DNA of 64,000 nucleotides from Marisa cornuarietis (Eukaryota; Mollusca; Gastropoda; Architaenioglossa; Ampullariidae), in contig SMMW01000575.1 of assembly GCA_004794655.1 (NCBI GenBank), positions 14,831,001 through 14,895,000 on the forward strand, given 5' to 3'. A program made the position numbers and the translations under genes. Within the stretch, counting starts at the first letter, position 1. Every line of letters starts with the position of its first letter. This document shows positions 54,391 to 64,000 of the stretch, one piece after another. The notes beneath the pieces were generated by a model, which had not been told where the DNA came from, did not search any database, and worked only from the letters and a program-made list of their open reading frames with translations.

Positions 54391-57300
54391 CTGATACAAG
54401 AAAAGCAGGGCGAAAGCCAAACTAGTTTGTTGCCAAAACATTTAAGATTAACACTGATACTTTAGCAGTCAAATGTGAAAACCTGATACATGAGATGTCA
54501 TATGCATAGACCATTTGCCAACCAAACAAAACCAAAAAGCTGTCAATAAGTAAAAATTGTCAAGACATAAGGAGACCATGTGATAAAGTAAGGATCAAAA
54601 TACAGTAGATATGCTAGACTCCACTTGCTCGATCAACATCTTTTATGCAGGCAGCAATAAATATTGTCATAATTAACAGCCAGAGTCCCCATCCCTTGTA
54701 CCTCAATGCCCATTTCCAAAAATGAACAAATTCCCAGATGACTTTTTATTGGAAAATACTATAATAATACCAAAAAAATATATCCTACCAAATCAGTCTA
54801 CTCCCATTATTGCTGAAGGCTGCTAAGCACAACGCTATCAAGTGGCCCCCATGTCATTCACATAACAGAACGATGACAAGTAAAACCAACATAAAAGATG
54901 TACTCATCCAATAATCGTCTTAAATGCACGTACCAGCTAAAAGTTAACACTTGAAAAACCACTTGCCACAAAAAACTGGCATATCATCACCATCTCCCCC
55001 ATAAATAAAAAAAAAAAAAGAGACCACGGCAGAAGTCACTATACTCACCCTCATAACAACATCTGGTGGTATGCAGTGAGTTAACAACTCATACAATCGG
55101 CCTCGAACCTCTAATAACCTGCAATAAAATTTTGTTTGTATGTAATGAAAGAAAATGAAAGGCTTTTCCAATGTTTGCAGATACAAAGCAGTTTCAAAGT
55201 TACAGTTAATTTTCTTTTTTTTTAATGATGTAGTAAGTGGGCATAAGCCTATGTTAGGTTCGTCACAAAATACTGCTCTAGCGACGAACTTGAAATTATC
55301 TAACAAAAGGCTGTAAAAGAAGATAAAAAATATATGCATTAGCTTAAGTGCTGTCAAAAGGATAAAAAAGAGGATTTTTAAATCTGTGGGTGTGTCTGTA
55401 AGTGTGTGCCACACAAATTGTTGTAGCAAGAGTGGGCACTTTATAAAAGCTTTTATAATTCTTCCTTATAATATAAAGAAACAACAAACACAGCAGACCA
55501 AGAATTTTAACATTATATGTACTTGTGTAAGAATATATTCATACACTTACAACAAAAGAGGTATGTGTATGCACAAACACACATGCCCACCTACCCACCC
55601 ACCTGCGAGGAGACTGCTCTTGTACAATCATTGTAGCTGTCTCCCGAAGGAAAACTTCCCAGTCTGGATCAGACACCTGCTGATCAACACTAAAAGGATA
55701 TCTGGAAAAAGATTGAATGAACAAACAAAACCATAAAAGTATTGTTCTCCCTTAAAACATGGGCTATAAACAAAGTACGAAGTCTAATGTCCCAACCTCT
55801 GTAGGAGATATAGAGACTGTTTTTGCAAATCACTTTTTGTAAAAGAATAAGCTCTTCTTCCAACTCTCAACCTTTGAAATAAATATGGTAAACTACATTT
55901 CTAGTACACCGCATTACCAAAGAATTTTGATATGTATGCTCCATTAAGTGGGAAGCACATTCAAGAGGAAGAAACATTCTTTCCTGAAGCATCTTTCAAC
56001 TGTTTTCTAAGACAGGTTGTTATAGTCACAAACAGCTGTAAGTGAATTTTAAAAACTTCTTAAATTTTACAATTAATCCTGTTAATGAATATTACGGTCA
56101 CTGAAAGGGATTAATAAAACTTACTGCTGAACTCGGCAAGCTTCACACATTAGAATAGCACGCCTCAAGTTTCCTTGGCTCTTCTCTGCTATTCGTTTAG
56201 CCAATTCGCTGGGTAGATTTAATCCTTCTTTCTTGCAGACATTATGCAAGATCTGAGCTATCTAGTAGCAGAATGCAATTTTATTTTCAAAACATTTGCT
56301 CAAAATTGTTCTAAAAGGGAAATCTGAGATTATATACATTAAAACTGAATTGACTGAATCACAGCCCGAGCAAGTTTTATTTCATCACTTTGTAGAAAAA
56401 ATACCTATTGTCTTTCTAATATTTTTTTTAGATGCAGCACATCACTGCACTTAAAAAAGAATCATAACACTGGTCAACAAATTTTTACAAAAGTCATATG
56501 ACTGAAATAAAATTAGTCATTTCTTATCAATTTTTATGTGCTCAACATGAATATGACAATCAAAATGCAAAATTGGGTCTAGTTTATTTTTGTAATCTGC
56601 AATTATTGTGTACATCACAAAATGCATACTAATAGTAATTGACCTACGTCTTAGATTTCTTTGTCTCTTGTACAGCTGTTTGGGAGTGTCTCTGGGGCGT
56701 GTCCAGACAGTCCAGTAGTAGTCAGCCAACATGGTAGTGGACAATTTTCCCTGATCTCTTTTTTTCCATTGTTACGATATCTTGATGAAAATGTTTGCTA
56801 TGTTCATCGCTAACCATACCACAGTTGTCAGGAAAGAAATCCAGATGGGAATGAAGGAAGTGGATCTTTAGAGACATACTGCAGCCAAGTTTCTGATACT
56901 GCATCAGCATGTCTTCTACTAGTTCCTTGTAGTTTTCTGCTCTAACATTCCCGAGAAAGTCTGCAGACACTAGGCATCACCCTGCAGCAAGTTGTTGAAC
57001 CAGTCATCTTTGAAGAGCTCTCGAATCTGAGAACCCACAAAATTCCCTCTTTAATCATTACCTTGCTGAGTCCAGGGAATTTTTCATGCAGATATCGGAA
57101 AGCTGGCGAAGTCCAGTCCATGGCTTTCACAAAGTTCTTCATCAAACCTAGTTTGATGTGAATGGGTGGTACCAGGATTTTGTGAGCCTTGAACAGAGCT
57201 GGGTGCTGGATATTCTTCTCTCCAACTGCTACATTTTGTCTGCAAGTCCATTCCTTCCGCAAGTAATCTAATTCCCTTGCATGGCTATCCCACTCACATA

Positions 57301-60300
57301 AGAAACATGTGTATTTTGTATATCCCTGCTGCAGTCCCATGAAAAGGGCAACTATCTTCAAATCATCACTTAGGTGCCAGCTGTACTTGTTATACTCAAT
57401 GGAATTTAGTAGCTCTTTCATGTGGATAGTATGTGCTACTGGAATGGAAGATGGGCTTTCATTGTGCAAAAGCACAGCCTTAAGACTCAGTTTTGAAGAG
57501 TCTACAAATGGTCTCCATTCTTGTAGGTCATGAGTGATTTGTAAGCAATTCATGAGGCCCTCAATATTGGAACAGAATACTAGATTACCTTCCCTTCTGA
57601 AGAAAGGCTCCAACTTCTGGTGGCACTTTCCATATGAAGCAATTATGGCATCTTCTTCTAGAAGATTCTATCGTTGGAGTCTTGAACCTAGTAATTCTTG
57701 GGTAAGTCCAAATAACAAACCAGGTCATTTAGATCTTCCTGTGTTATTATGTGTGGGGTTGATGATGCACCACACTGAAAATCTAGATCACTGCATGCTG
57801 ACTGACCAGAAGAAAAACAGGTTGGCTCACGCTCGTCCTCATCAGCTGAATCAAGAGAATATTTGGCTGAAGATTTTGGAATAGGAAGTCCCTCACCATA
57901 TGGAAGTGGTCTCAATGCAAACAGAATGTTGGGGTAGACTATTCCTGACTTCTTTTGCTTTGTTATCCCGCTGGAGAGAGGAGAAACCAAGCAGATGTAA
58001 CTATCATTTGTGTGGTTGCTTGGCTCTATCCACACCATGGACTGGCATTGATTGTCTTTTGCCTTTTAACCACTTCTGCAACCTTTGGGTCTTGCAGCTT
58101 CTCCAAATCAAAGCGAATTCGGGGAGTGTTTAAGAGTCGCTTCGCTTTCAGCCTCAGCTTCAGGTTTGTTAGAACAAGGTCATGGTCGCTGCCTATGTCA
58201 GCGCCTGGGTACATCCTTGTCTTGGCCCTGTTGATGCTGGATTTGAAGCGTCTCGGCAGTAGGATGTAGTCGATCTGATTATGGACCAATCCGTCTGGTG
58301 AGTGCCAGGTGGCCGTCCTTGATTTCTTGTGGGGATACAAGGTGTTGGCTAAGGTGAGTCTCTGGCTCTGTGCGAACTCTAGGAGTCTGATTCCCCTGTC
58401 GTTGGTTTCACCAAGGCCAAATTTCCCCACCGTTCCTGCCCATTGCTGGTAGGCGTCTGGTCCGACCTTGGCGTTCCAGTCTCCGAGCACAACCAGGATG
58501 TCCTTTTTTGGAACTGCCTTCACAATCTTGTCCAGTTGTTGGTAGAATTCTTCCACTTCGTTGTCTCCATGTGTGGAACTTGGAGCGTATACTTGGACAA
58601 TGGTGACATTATGAGGCTTAGCTGAGACACGAATGGAGATCAGCCGGCTGGATACGGGTGTACAGCTGATGACGGCCGCGGCCACCTTCCTGTGCACGAG
58701 GAAGCCCACGCCGTACTCATGCCTGGTGTCCTCCCCACTGTACCACAGTCTGTGGCCGTCTTCCGTCACTGTTTCCCCAAATCCTGTCCATCTGACCTCC
58801 GCCAGTCCCACAATGTCCCACTGATACCGTTTCAGCTCGTGTGTGAGTTGGTGCACTTTTCCGCACTGGTATAACGTGCGTACGTTCCACGTGCCAATGG
58901 TTGTTCCTTCTCTTAGTTTGATTTCTGTTTTGGTTTCAGTCTTGGTCTTGGCTCCAGTAGCACACTTTTCGCTGACCCCACGCTGGAGCCTCCCGATAGG
59001 GTGCGCGGTCGTTGTTAGTCCGGGCCGCGACCGATCCGGCATGTTATCTCTTTTCTGGCGTATATCCATGGTCCTTACATTGAGCTTATACACTTGGTAG
59101 CGCTAATCCCTTCTCCAAGTGAACCACAGCTGATTGTCGGCCTGGTCGTGAACACGTAGGCGCTGGGCCCTGGCCGGTACTCTCGTCGTGGAGAGTCTTC
59201 GCGCGCTGATGCCGTGTTAGTATCAGGATTTTCTGTAGGGGTTTACTCCCTTAGCCTTTATCTTTCCCAAGATTCCCCCAAGGCAGTGGAGCCATTTTTC
59301 CTTGGCTCGGATGAGAGAAAACCGCGAGCGAGGGGACTTCTGAGTTGACCGCTCCATGCCGGCAGGTAAAAAAAAATGGCGGCAGCGGCAACCACATGGT
59401 CTTCTAAGTTTCTATACTAGTCACATGATCGTTAAACTAGCCCATCAAACATCAAATTTTAAGCTTATGGTCTTACAAAAGCCTCTCTCAGAGTGGTTGG
59501 AGCATTTATAAAATATAGATTCAAAAAATAAAATAGATGGCCTACTTCGCAGTTTGAGACGTCTGAGTTGACCGCTCCATGCCGGCAGGTGAAAAAAAAA
59601 CAAACAAAAAAACATCAAAGAGGTGCTACTGTCGACAGCCCAAGAGGTTCTAGGGCGACATAGAAATAAGAAACAGCCATGGGTCACGAACGACATACTA
59701 GACCTCTGTGACCAAAGGAGGGCCTTGAAGAGGGAAAAGAAAAGCAAACCAGAAGCAGCAACCAAATACAAAGAAGTGAATTGTGCCATTAAGAAAGGGA
59801 TGAAGGCAGCTAGGGAGAGCTGGATCGAGAAGCAGTGCCAGGACATAGAGGTTGGAATGGCACGAGGTGACAGCAAAAAGGCCTACCAACTTCTAAAGAC
59901 CCTCACTAAGACAGACCAGCAGAAGATCTCAGTCATCGAAGACAGCAATGGTCACCTTCTCACAGAAGGCAATGCTGTACTCAACCGATGGACAGAATAC
60001 TGCAAGGACCTGTATAATTACCAGCTGAAGACCGACGCCAACATTCTCCAAAACAACCAGACTAGAGACAGTGTACCTGCAGACCTACCAGTCCTACGGG
60101 AAGAGGTCGAAAGAGCTGTAATAGTTTGAAGGGAGGAAAGTCACCAGGCGTTGATAATGTACCAGCTGAGCTGCTCAAGCAGGGTGGGGAAGCAACTACA
60201 AAAGCCCTAACTGTTCTGTGCCAAAGAGTCTGGGAGCACAAGGAATGGCCCAGAGAATGGACGCACTCACTAATCATTCCCCTCCCAAAGAAAGGAAACA

Positions 60301-63300
60301 GCAAACAGTGTCAGAACTACAGAACCATAAGCCTTATCAGTCACCCAAGCAAAGTCATGCTGAAGGTCATACAGAACCGCATCAGAACCACCGCAGAAGA
60401 GCTGCTAGCAGAAGAACAGGCTGGCTTCAGACCACGTAGAAGCACAGTTGAGCAGATCTTCAACTGTCGTCTTCTTATAGAAAAGCATCTGCAGCATCAG
60501 CGGGACCTTTACCACAACTTCATTGACTTTAAGAAGGCATTTGACAGAGTCTGGCACGAGGGGCTATGGCATGTGATGCGGAAATTCAACATTGAAGAAG
60601 GGCTTGTCCAAGTCGTTGAAGCGTTGTATAACAGCTCAACCAGTACAGTTTTGCTTAACAACCAAATAGGAGCTTACTTTCGTACCACAGTAGGGGTACG
60701 TCAAGGATGTCCCCTATCACCCGTGTTGTTTAATATATTCTTGGAGAACATCATGCTTGAAGCTCTTCATGACCACCATACCTCCATTTCAATCGGTGGA
60801 AGACCAATCTGCAACCTACGCTTTGCAGATGATATAGATCTGTTAGCATGTACAAACAAGGAACTGCAAGACCTCACCAACAGACTGACAGACAGCTCAA
60901 ACGCATATGGAATGGTGACCAGCACAGAAAAGAGCAAAGTTATGATCAATGGCAACGGCAAAGTAGAGATCTATATGAACGGGGTACAGCTCGAAGAGGT
61001 AAGTAGCTTCAAGTACTTGGGAGCCACCCTCTCCAAGGACGGCAGCTCCAAGCAAGATATCCGCGTCAGGATCGCAACACCAACAGCAGCAATGGCTAGG
61101 CTAGATAGGATCTGGCATAGCCACAAGATAAGGTTCACTACCAAGTACAGGCTATACAAATCCCTGGTAGTGCCGATCCTGCTCTACGGATGCGACACCT
61201 GGACTCTACTCGCCGAAACAGAAAGGAGAATCCAGGCATTCGAACACAAGTGTCTGAGGAAGCTGCTCCGGATCTCATACAAAGAACACAAAACCAACGA
61301 CTTTGTAAGAAACAAGATTGCCGCACTCGTAGGACACCAGAAACCTCTACTATCAACAGTCAAGCGACGTAAGCTGGTCTTCTTTGGCCATGTAACCCGG
61401 CACGACACCTTGTCGAAGACTATCCTTCAAGGCACCTTGGAGGGTGGCCGACGCCGCAGTGGTCAGAGAAAGAACTGGCTTACGAACGTCAAAGACTGGA
61501 CTGGTCGTCCTGTACAGGACCTGCTGACTATTGCCCAAAATAGGCAAGAGTGGCGGGCGCTATCAGCTGCAGCGTCTATCCATGTGCTCCCCCCAACGCC
61601 AGGTGCCAGGCAAGGGACGACTGACTGACTTTAACCACTGTGAAAGCTGTGTTGCACATGTAGCACAACATATACGGGGGCCCAAGGGGCTTGTCTCGTC
61701 ACCAATCTTGCATCTGAAGTAAAGATGATATGCCTCCTTCACTTGAGAAGTGATACTTTTCTTCTGGTTGGCAAATGCCACTTCCCCACAAACATAGCAA
61801 AAATTGTCCACAGTATTAACACACTTTCGAGACATTAACCGTATCCCACAAAGTCTGAAATATTGTAAATGTTCAACCTCTATGACTGGTCTTTATATAG
61901 TACACTGCTGATGTCAGCTTACTTCAGCAGCAGCCTGGCAGTAGGACTGCACTGCATCAGAAAAGGATGCAATAAACTCTGGATGATGTGTACATGGTGG
62001 TATTATGCAATGTGATGCAATATTACATTGTTCTAGGCTTATTTAGGATGTTGTTACAGTCCTACTGGATAAATTTACACGGTGAAACATAGAGAATTAA
62101 CTGTATATCAAATATGTTCAAAACGAGAGCCAATAAAAAATGTTCATGGTCATATTCATGTTCAGCACACCAAGATACTACAAATTAGGACTTTTTTTAA
62201 GTCAGTAATAATTTCAGTGTTGACCACTGTAATTTAAAAAGGAAAAAAAGAAAATATCATCATCTGAGGTTACATTTAAAAAAAAATATAAACCTTGCTA
62301 TAATTACCTCCTCTAGTGAAGGAGCTGCAACACGGATGCCTAAACATCTGCTGCGAATTGCTGGTATGACTTTGCTGGTAGAATTACACACAAGTATTAA
62401 GCGGCATGTTGTCATGTACTTTTCCATTGTGCGCCTCAGTGCATGTTGAGCATCCCTTGACAGTCTGTCAACTTCTGTCAGGACTACCACTATAAAAGTG
62501 AAAAGCACTTTCATCTGCTGGCATCACCAGAAATTGTCAAACAGAATTAAATCTGCCAAAAATGGTCTGCCTCAAGACAGATCACTTCTGTTTACAGATA
62601 CATGAAAAGATGCTGGAAAATACTCTTTCAGGCAGTTATATGCATCCAACCATAGAATGAAAATATGTAAAAACATGATGCATTAATATATGTGAACCTT
62701 ACCTTTAAAATCTTTCTGTGAGCTGGTATCTAACTGGTTCACCTGTGCAACATTTTTAATCATCTCCTGAACTACCACCCGGTCATATATCCCAACATCA
62801 CTGTTTGTAAAAAGAAAATTAAGAAAAGAATAAAAAAATGATTTCAAGTAAACTTGATTTTCTCCTTTAAAAAAAAATATATCTTAATTTTAAAAACACA
62901 AGATACGTGTCCCATGGGCAAGTCAAGCCTTTCCTATTGTACCAAGATATATGACCAAACCATTTGTAGTAAAATTTAATCATTTGGAAAGTCTTCTACA
63001 GTCTTAGCACATTTTATGTTTTATTTCAATAAATTAATGAGGACATTTTTCTTATCTCAATAATGAAATCAAAACATTGGACACATTATTTGGACCCATT
63101 CAACATATACTGATAGTGATACTCAATATACTGAGAGAAACATTTTGAAGCATAACTGAGACAACAACAGTGATTATTTAAATATTCTGTCAGCACGTGT
63201 GCACAAACTAAAGAATACAGAATTATATTTTCATTTTGAAAACCATAATGGTATAGTTTAAAAAGTCCATGTCTTTTCCAAAATCATTCACTTTATCATC

Positions 63301-63592
63301 AACATTTGTAAAAGAAGTTCTAATAATGGAAGATACTAAGCTTATCATATTTGGAATTCTGTAATTATTAATTTCAATATACAAACCTGGGATTTACTTC
63401 AATGTGATAGTTACTAGAGATGGTAACAATTTCCAGTTTTTTGTTGGAAGGGGTAGTAAAGCTGTTATGCTCGATACGCAATTTTTCAACACCTGCACCA
63501 TACAGTTCACGCAAAACACACATGACGCGGGTTTTCTTCCCGGCACCTGATGGGCCATAGACAAGCAAGTGTGGGAAATCCCCGCCATGAAC
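54202..63592 (-). CDS. RFC3: Replication factor C subunit 3 (5' end beyond window)
   Basis: RFC3 is one of the small AAA+ subunits of the clamp loader. With RFC1, 2, 4 and 5 it opens PCNA and loads it on primed DNA in the nucleus. Seven exons sum to 981 nt: 326 residues plus stop. They correspond to residues 30 to the end of the roughly 356-residue family. Visible features: Walker [10 protein letters not shown], Walker B-region VVLTEVD, the [10 protein letters not shown] block, the SRC motif (IRSRC), and the C-terminal collar segment ending [19 protein letters not shown]. All splice phases match. The first exon, with the MSLWVDKYRP-type start, must lie right of 64000. It converges on the lipoxygenase gene. 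Confidence 0.96.
55049..55118 (-). CDS. RFC3: RFC3 exon encoding [18 protein letters not shown]
   Basis: Short 70-nt exon with the highly conserved [18 protein letters not shown] block. Acceptor TTTTATTGCAG, donor AGG then GTGAGT. Confidence 0.95.
55603..55701 (-). CDS. RFC3: RFC3 exon encoding [16 protein letters not shown]
   Basis: Encodes [18 protein letters not shown], then [14 protein letters not shown]. Acceptor TTTTTCCAG, donor AG then GTGGGT. Confidence 0.95.
56125..56261 (-). CDS. RFC3: RFC3 exon encoding the AAA+ lid region
   Basis: Encodes [20 protein letters not shown], then [18 protein letters not shown]. The [11 protein letters not shown] helix is the sensor/lid segment of RFC subunits. 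Acceptor CTGCTACTAG, donor CA then GTAAGT. Confidence 0.95.
56517..58074 (-). pseudogene. Transposon-type 'FHQDI' protein, C-terminal part, broken
   Basis: The minus strand encodes, in shifting frames, [96 protein letters not shown] and [12 protein letters not shown], then MLADYYWT. I recall this order from a widely repeated 'uncharacterised' protein of arthropods, cnidarians and molluscs that behaves like a mobile-element gene. The class is not known to me. At least three frameshifts are visible (near 58030, 57010 and 56740), so it is a pseudogene. The N-terminal part continues at 61640-61835. Confidence 0.75.
58026..59093 (-). CDS. LINE A2 endonuclease domain (inverted 5' half)
   Basis: APE-type endonuclease of a non-LTR element, which nicks target DNA to prime reverse transcription. 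Visible motifs: [22 protein letters not shown] (catalytic Glu), [17 protein letters not shown] (Asp/Asn), NQIDYILL, and IGSDHDLVL (the Asp-His catalytic pair). The frame is intact. True LINE sequence ends at 58075, so the last dozen or so residues come from the host transposon. Similar proteins are often mislabelled craniofacial development protein 2-like. Confidence 0.9.
   Translation of the reverse strand: MYKLNVRTMDIRQKRDNMPDRSRPGLTTTAHPIGRLQRGVSEKCATGAKTKTETKTEIKLREGTTIGTWNVRTLYQCGKVHQLTHELKRYQWDIVGLAEVRWTGFGETVTEDGHRLWYSGEDTRHEYGVGFLVHRKVAAAVISCTPVSSRLISIRVSAKPHNVTIVQVYAPSSTHGDNEVEEFYQQLDKIVKAVPKKDILVVLGDWNAKVGPDAYQQWAGTVGKFGLGETNDRGIRLLEFAQSQRLTLANTLYPHKKSRTATWHSPDGLVHNQIDYILLPRRFKSSINRAKTRMYPGADIGSDHDLVLTNLKLRLKAKRLLNTPRIRFDLEKLQDPKVAEVVKRQKTINASPWCG
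59339..59600. repeat. Direct 38-bp repeats at the LINE inversion junction
   Basis: TCTGAGTTGACCGCTCCATG then CCGGCAGGT and an A run occurs at 59339-59376 and again at 59562-59600 in the same orientation, separated by 185 bp of different sequence. The second copy runs through an A-rich stretch into the RT half of the LINE. Confidence 0.9.
59609..60129 (+). CDS. LINE A2 linker and start of RT (first frame)
   Basis: Encodes [55 protein letters not shown] and [12 protein letters not shown]. It then hits a stop because of a one-base shift near 60120. The next frame continues [12 protein letters not shown], so this and the following entry were one ORF. A stretch of the natural protein between the endonuclease end and EVLLSTA is missing, a small loss at the inversion breakpoint. 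Confidence 0.88.
60126..61628 (+). CDS. LINE A2 reverse transcriptase (second frame)
   Basis: 500 residues with [77 protein letters not shown], the catalytic [61 protein letters not shown] and [15 protein letters not shown]. It would reverse-transcribe element RNA. The catalytic site is intact, but the upstream frameshift and the inverted endonuclease make this copy defective. Confidence 0.93.
   Translation: MKGGKSPGVDNVPAELLKQGGEATTKALTVLCQRVWEHKEWPREWTHSLIIPLPKKGNSKQCQNYRTISLISHPSKVMLKVIQNRIRTTAEELLAEEQAGFRPRRSTVEQIFNCRLLIEKHLQHQRDLYHNFIDFKKAFDRVWHEGLWHVMRKFNIEEGLVQVVEALYNSSTSTVLLNNQIGAYFRTTVGVRQGCPLSPVLFNIFLENIMLEALHDHHTSISIGGRPICNLRFADDIDLLACTNKELQDLTNRLTDSSNAYGMVTSTEKSKVMINGNGKVEIYMNGVQLEEVSSFKYLGATLSKDGSSKQDIRVRIATPTAAMARLDRIWHSHKIRFTTKYRLYKSLVVPILLYGCDTWTLLAETERRIQAFEHKCLRKLLRISYKEHKTNDFVRNKIAALVGHQKPLLSTVKRRKLVFFGHVTRHDTLSKTILQGTLEGGRRRSGQRKNWLTNVKDWTGRPVQDLLTIAQNRQEWRALSAAASIHVLPPTPGARQGTTD
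61640..61835 (-). pseudogene. Transposon-type 'FHQDI' protein, N-terminal part
   Basis: The minus strand starts [20 protein letters not shown] and continues [14 protein letters not shown] and [15 protein letters not shown], a Cys-rich, probably zinc-binding N-terminus. It is cut by the LINE at QWLK. Removing the LINE and one target duplication brings in GKRQSMP-type sequence, continuing into the part at 58064 and below after a small frameshift. Confidence 0.75.
62308..62489 (-). CDS. RFC3: RFC3 exon with Walker B and SRC motif
   Basis: Encodes [39 protein letters not shown] and [20 protein letters not shown]. The TEVD Walker B and IRSRC motifs are the diagnostic RFC small-subunit features. 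Donor GAG then GTAATT. Confidence 0.96.
62703..62800 (-). CDS. RFC3: RFC3 exon encoding [12 protein letters not shown]
   Basis: Encodes [20 protein letters not shown], then [12 protein letters not shown]. Acceptor TTACAAACAG, donor AAAG then GTAAGG. Confidence 0.95.
63387..63592 (-). CDS. RFC3: RFC3 exon with Walker A (first exon inside window)
   Basis: Encodes [57 protein letters not shown] and [10 protein letters not shown]. The P-loop binds ATP. Acceptor TTTCAG, phase 0. It corresponds to residues 30-98 of the family, so about 29 N-terminal residues are upstream of it. Confidence 0.96.
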
Positions 63593-63868
63593 CTGAAATC
63601 AGGATATGTTAGTGCTGTGAATTAATGGTGAGTAGATATTACTTCATTTTATATCTTATTGTTGCCATACAGTGCAGCTGGTAACAATGAAAAGTGGAAT
63701 GGAAATCATGTTTTATGCCAACTAAGCAACTAAAAGCCCTATCCTAAACCCTAAGCCCTTTTCCATTTTGTAAGAAGCGCCATGGCATTCTGAGCCTTCC
63801 TAAACAAACGTTGTGTCACCAATGTCATGATCTGAACTTTCTGCTCAGATAACAAATTTCAAACTTAC

Positions 63869-63974
63869 ATCAATGATTATGTTTACTGTGATGACACACT
63901 GATCGTCCACTTGCGTAGTTTTGCCCGGAGTAATGTCACTCTTTTTATATGGGATTAATCGGGTGACTTCTACA
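63869..63974 (-). other. Unassigned exon-like open stretch
   Basis: A 106-base stretch is bounded by a good acceptor (TTACTCTTTCAG) and a near-consensus donor (GAT then GTAAGT). It is open for 35 codons: VEVTRLIPYKKSDITPGKTT, then QVDDQCVITVNIIID. Its downstream phase (0) would fit the RFC3 exon at 63592, but the sequence is unlike the RFC3 N-terminus. I do not recognise it. It may be an alternative exon, a pseudo-exon or chance. Confidence 0.3.
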
Positions 63975-64000
63975 CTGAAAGAGTAAGCCGACCTAGTTTG

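Larger units (their letters stand above)
58075..61629. mobile_element. LINE family A (copy A2) with 5' inversion
   Basis: A 3555-bp insertion is flanked by TTTAACCACT at 58065-58074 and 61630-61639, an exact 10-bp target duplication. The endonuclease half lies on the minus strand with its 5' UTR pointing to the centre. The RT half lies on the plus strand and ends in ACTGACTGAC. This head-to-head order is what twin priming during target-primed reverse transcription produces. It is CpG-rich compared with its surroundings, as expected for a young insertion. Confidence 0.92.
56262..62307 (-). other. RFC3 intron of 6 kb carrying nested transposons
   Basis: Donor GAG then GTAATT at 62307 and acceptor at 56262. 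It contains a broken transposon-type protein gene and a LINE inserted into that gene. No RFC3 coding sequence is missing across it (...PSLEE then IAQILHNVC). Confidence 0.9.

Noticed and set aside
54944..55429. 161-codon minus frame around an RFC3 exon
   Set aside because: Only the 70-nt exon inside it (55049-55118) is coding; the rest reads through introns.

Overview
This is an animal nuclear DNA window with no bacterial features. It has large introns, GT-AG splice sites, microsatellites, LINEs, SINEs and DNA-transposon remnants. The protein-coding style (an animal lipoxygenase with a PLAT domain, and an RFC3 subunit), the LINE families and the CpG mosaicism fit a lophotrochozoan. A mollusc, probably a gastropod, is my best guess. 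This is inference; no marker gene fixes the species.

Two host genes can be rebuilt exon by exon. (1) A complete lipoxygenase lies on the + strand, 13642-48844. It has 15 coding exons whose lengths sum to 2034 nt, giving 677 residues plus stop, with every splice phase matching. Exon 1 carries the whole PLAT domain and is separated by a 20 kb intron from the catalytic exons. All five iron ligands of the family are present, including the C-terminal isoleucine. (2) The clamp-loader subunit RFC3 lies on the - strand, 63592-54202. Seven exons give 326 residues; only the first ~29 residues lie beyond the right edge. The two genes converge, with about 5.4 kb between their stop codons.

Region by region: 1-10.9 kb is intergenic, with a LINE of family A split by a second, CR1-like LINE (6.7-9.55 kb). 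A TATA-type promoter and a non-coding first exon for the lipoxygenase may lie at 10.99-11.23 kb. 13.6-14.15 kb is lipoxygenase exon 1. 14.15-34.2 kb is intron 1, full of repeats: a Tigger-like deletion derivative, a hAT-like element, tRNA-derived SINEs, LINE fragments and a 32-bp minisatellite. 34.2-48.8 kb holds the catalytic exons, with a second hAT-like element and a truncated LINE in the 6.4 kb intron 8. 48.8-54.1 kb is intergenic. 54.2-63.6 kb is RFC3. Its 6 kb third intron holds a broken transposon-type protein gene, itself interrupted by a LINE with a 5' inversion and a 10-bp target-site duplication.

The left half (to about 32.5 kb) is rich in CpG. The right half is AT-richer and strongly CpG-poor, except for the young LINE. 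The boundary falls inside intron 1 of the lipoxygenase and may mark the edge of a germline-methylated gene-body domain. The most notable leads are a possible N-myristoylation signal on the lipoxygenase, the twin-primed LINE, an 83-bp duplication across the lipoxygenase stop codon, and an unexplained exon-like open stretch at 63869-63974.
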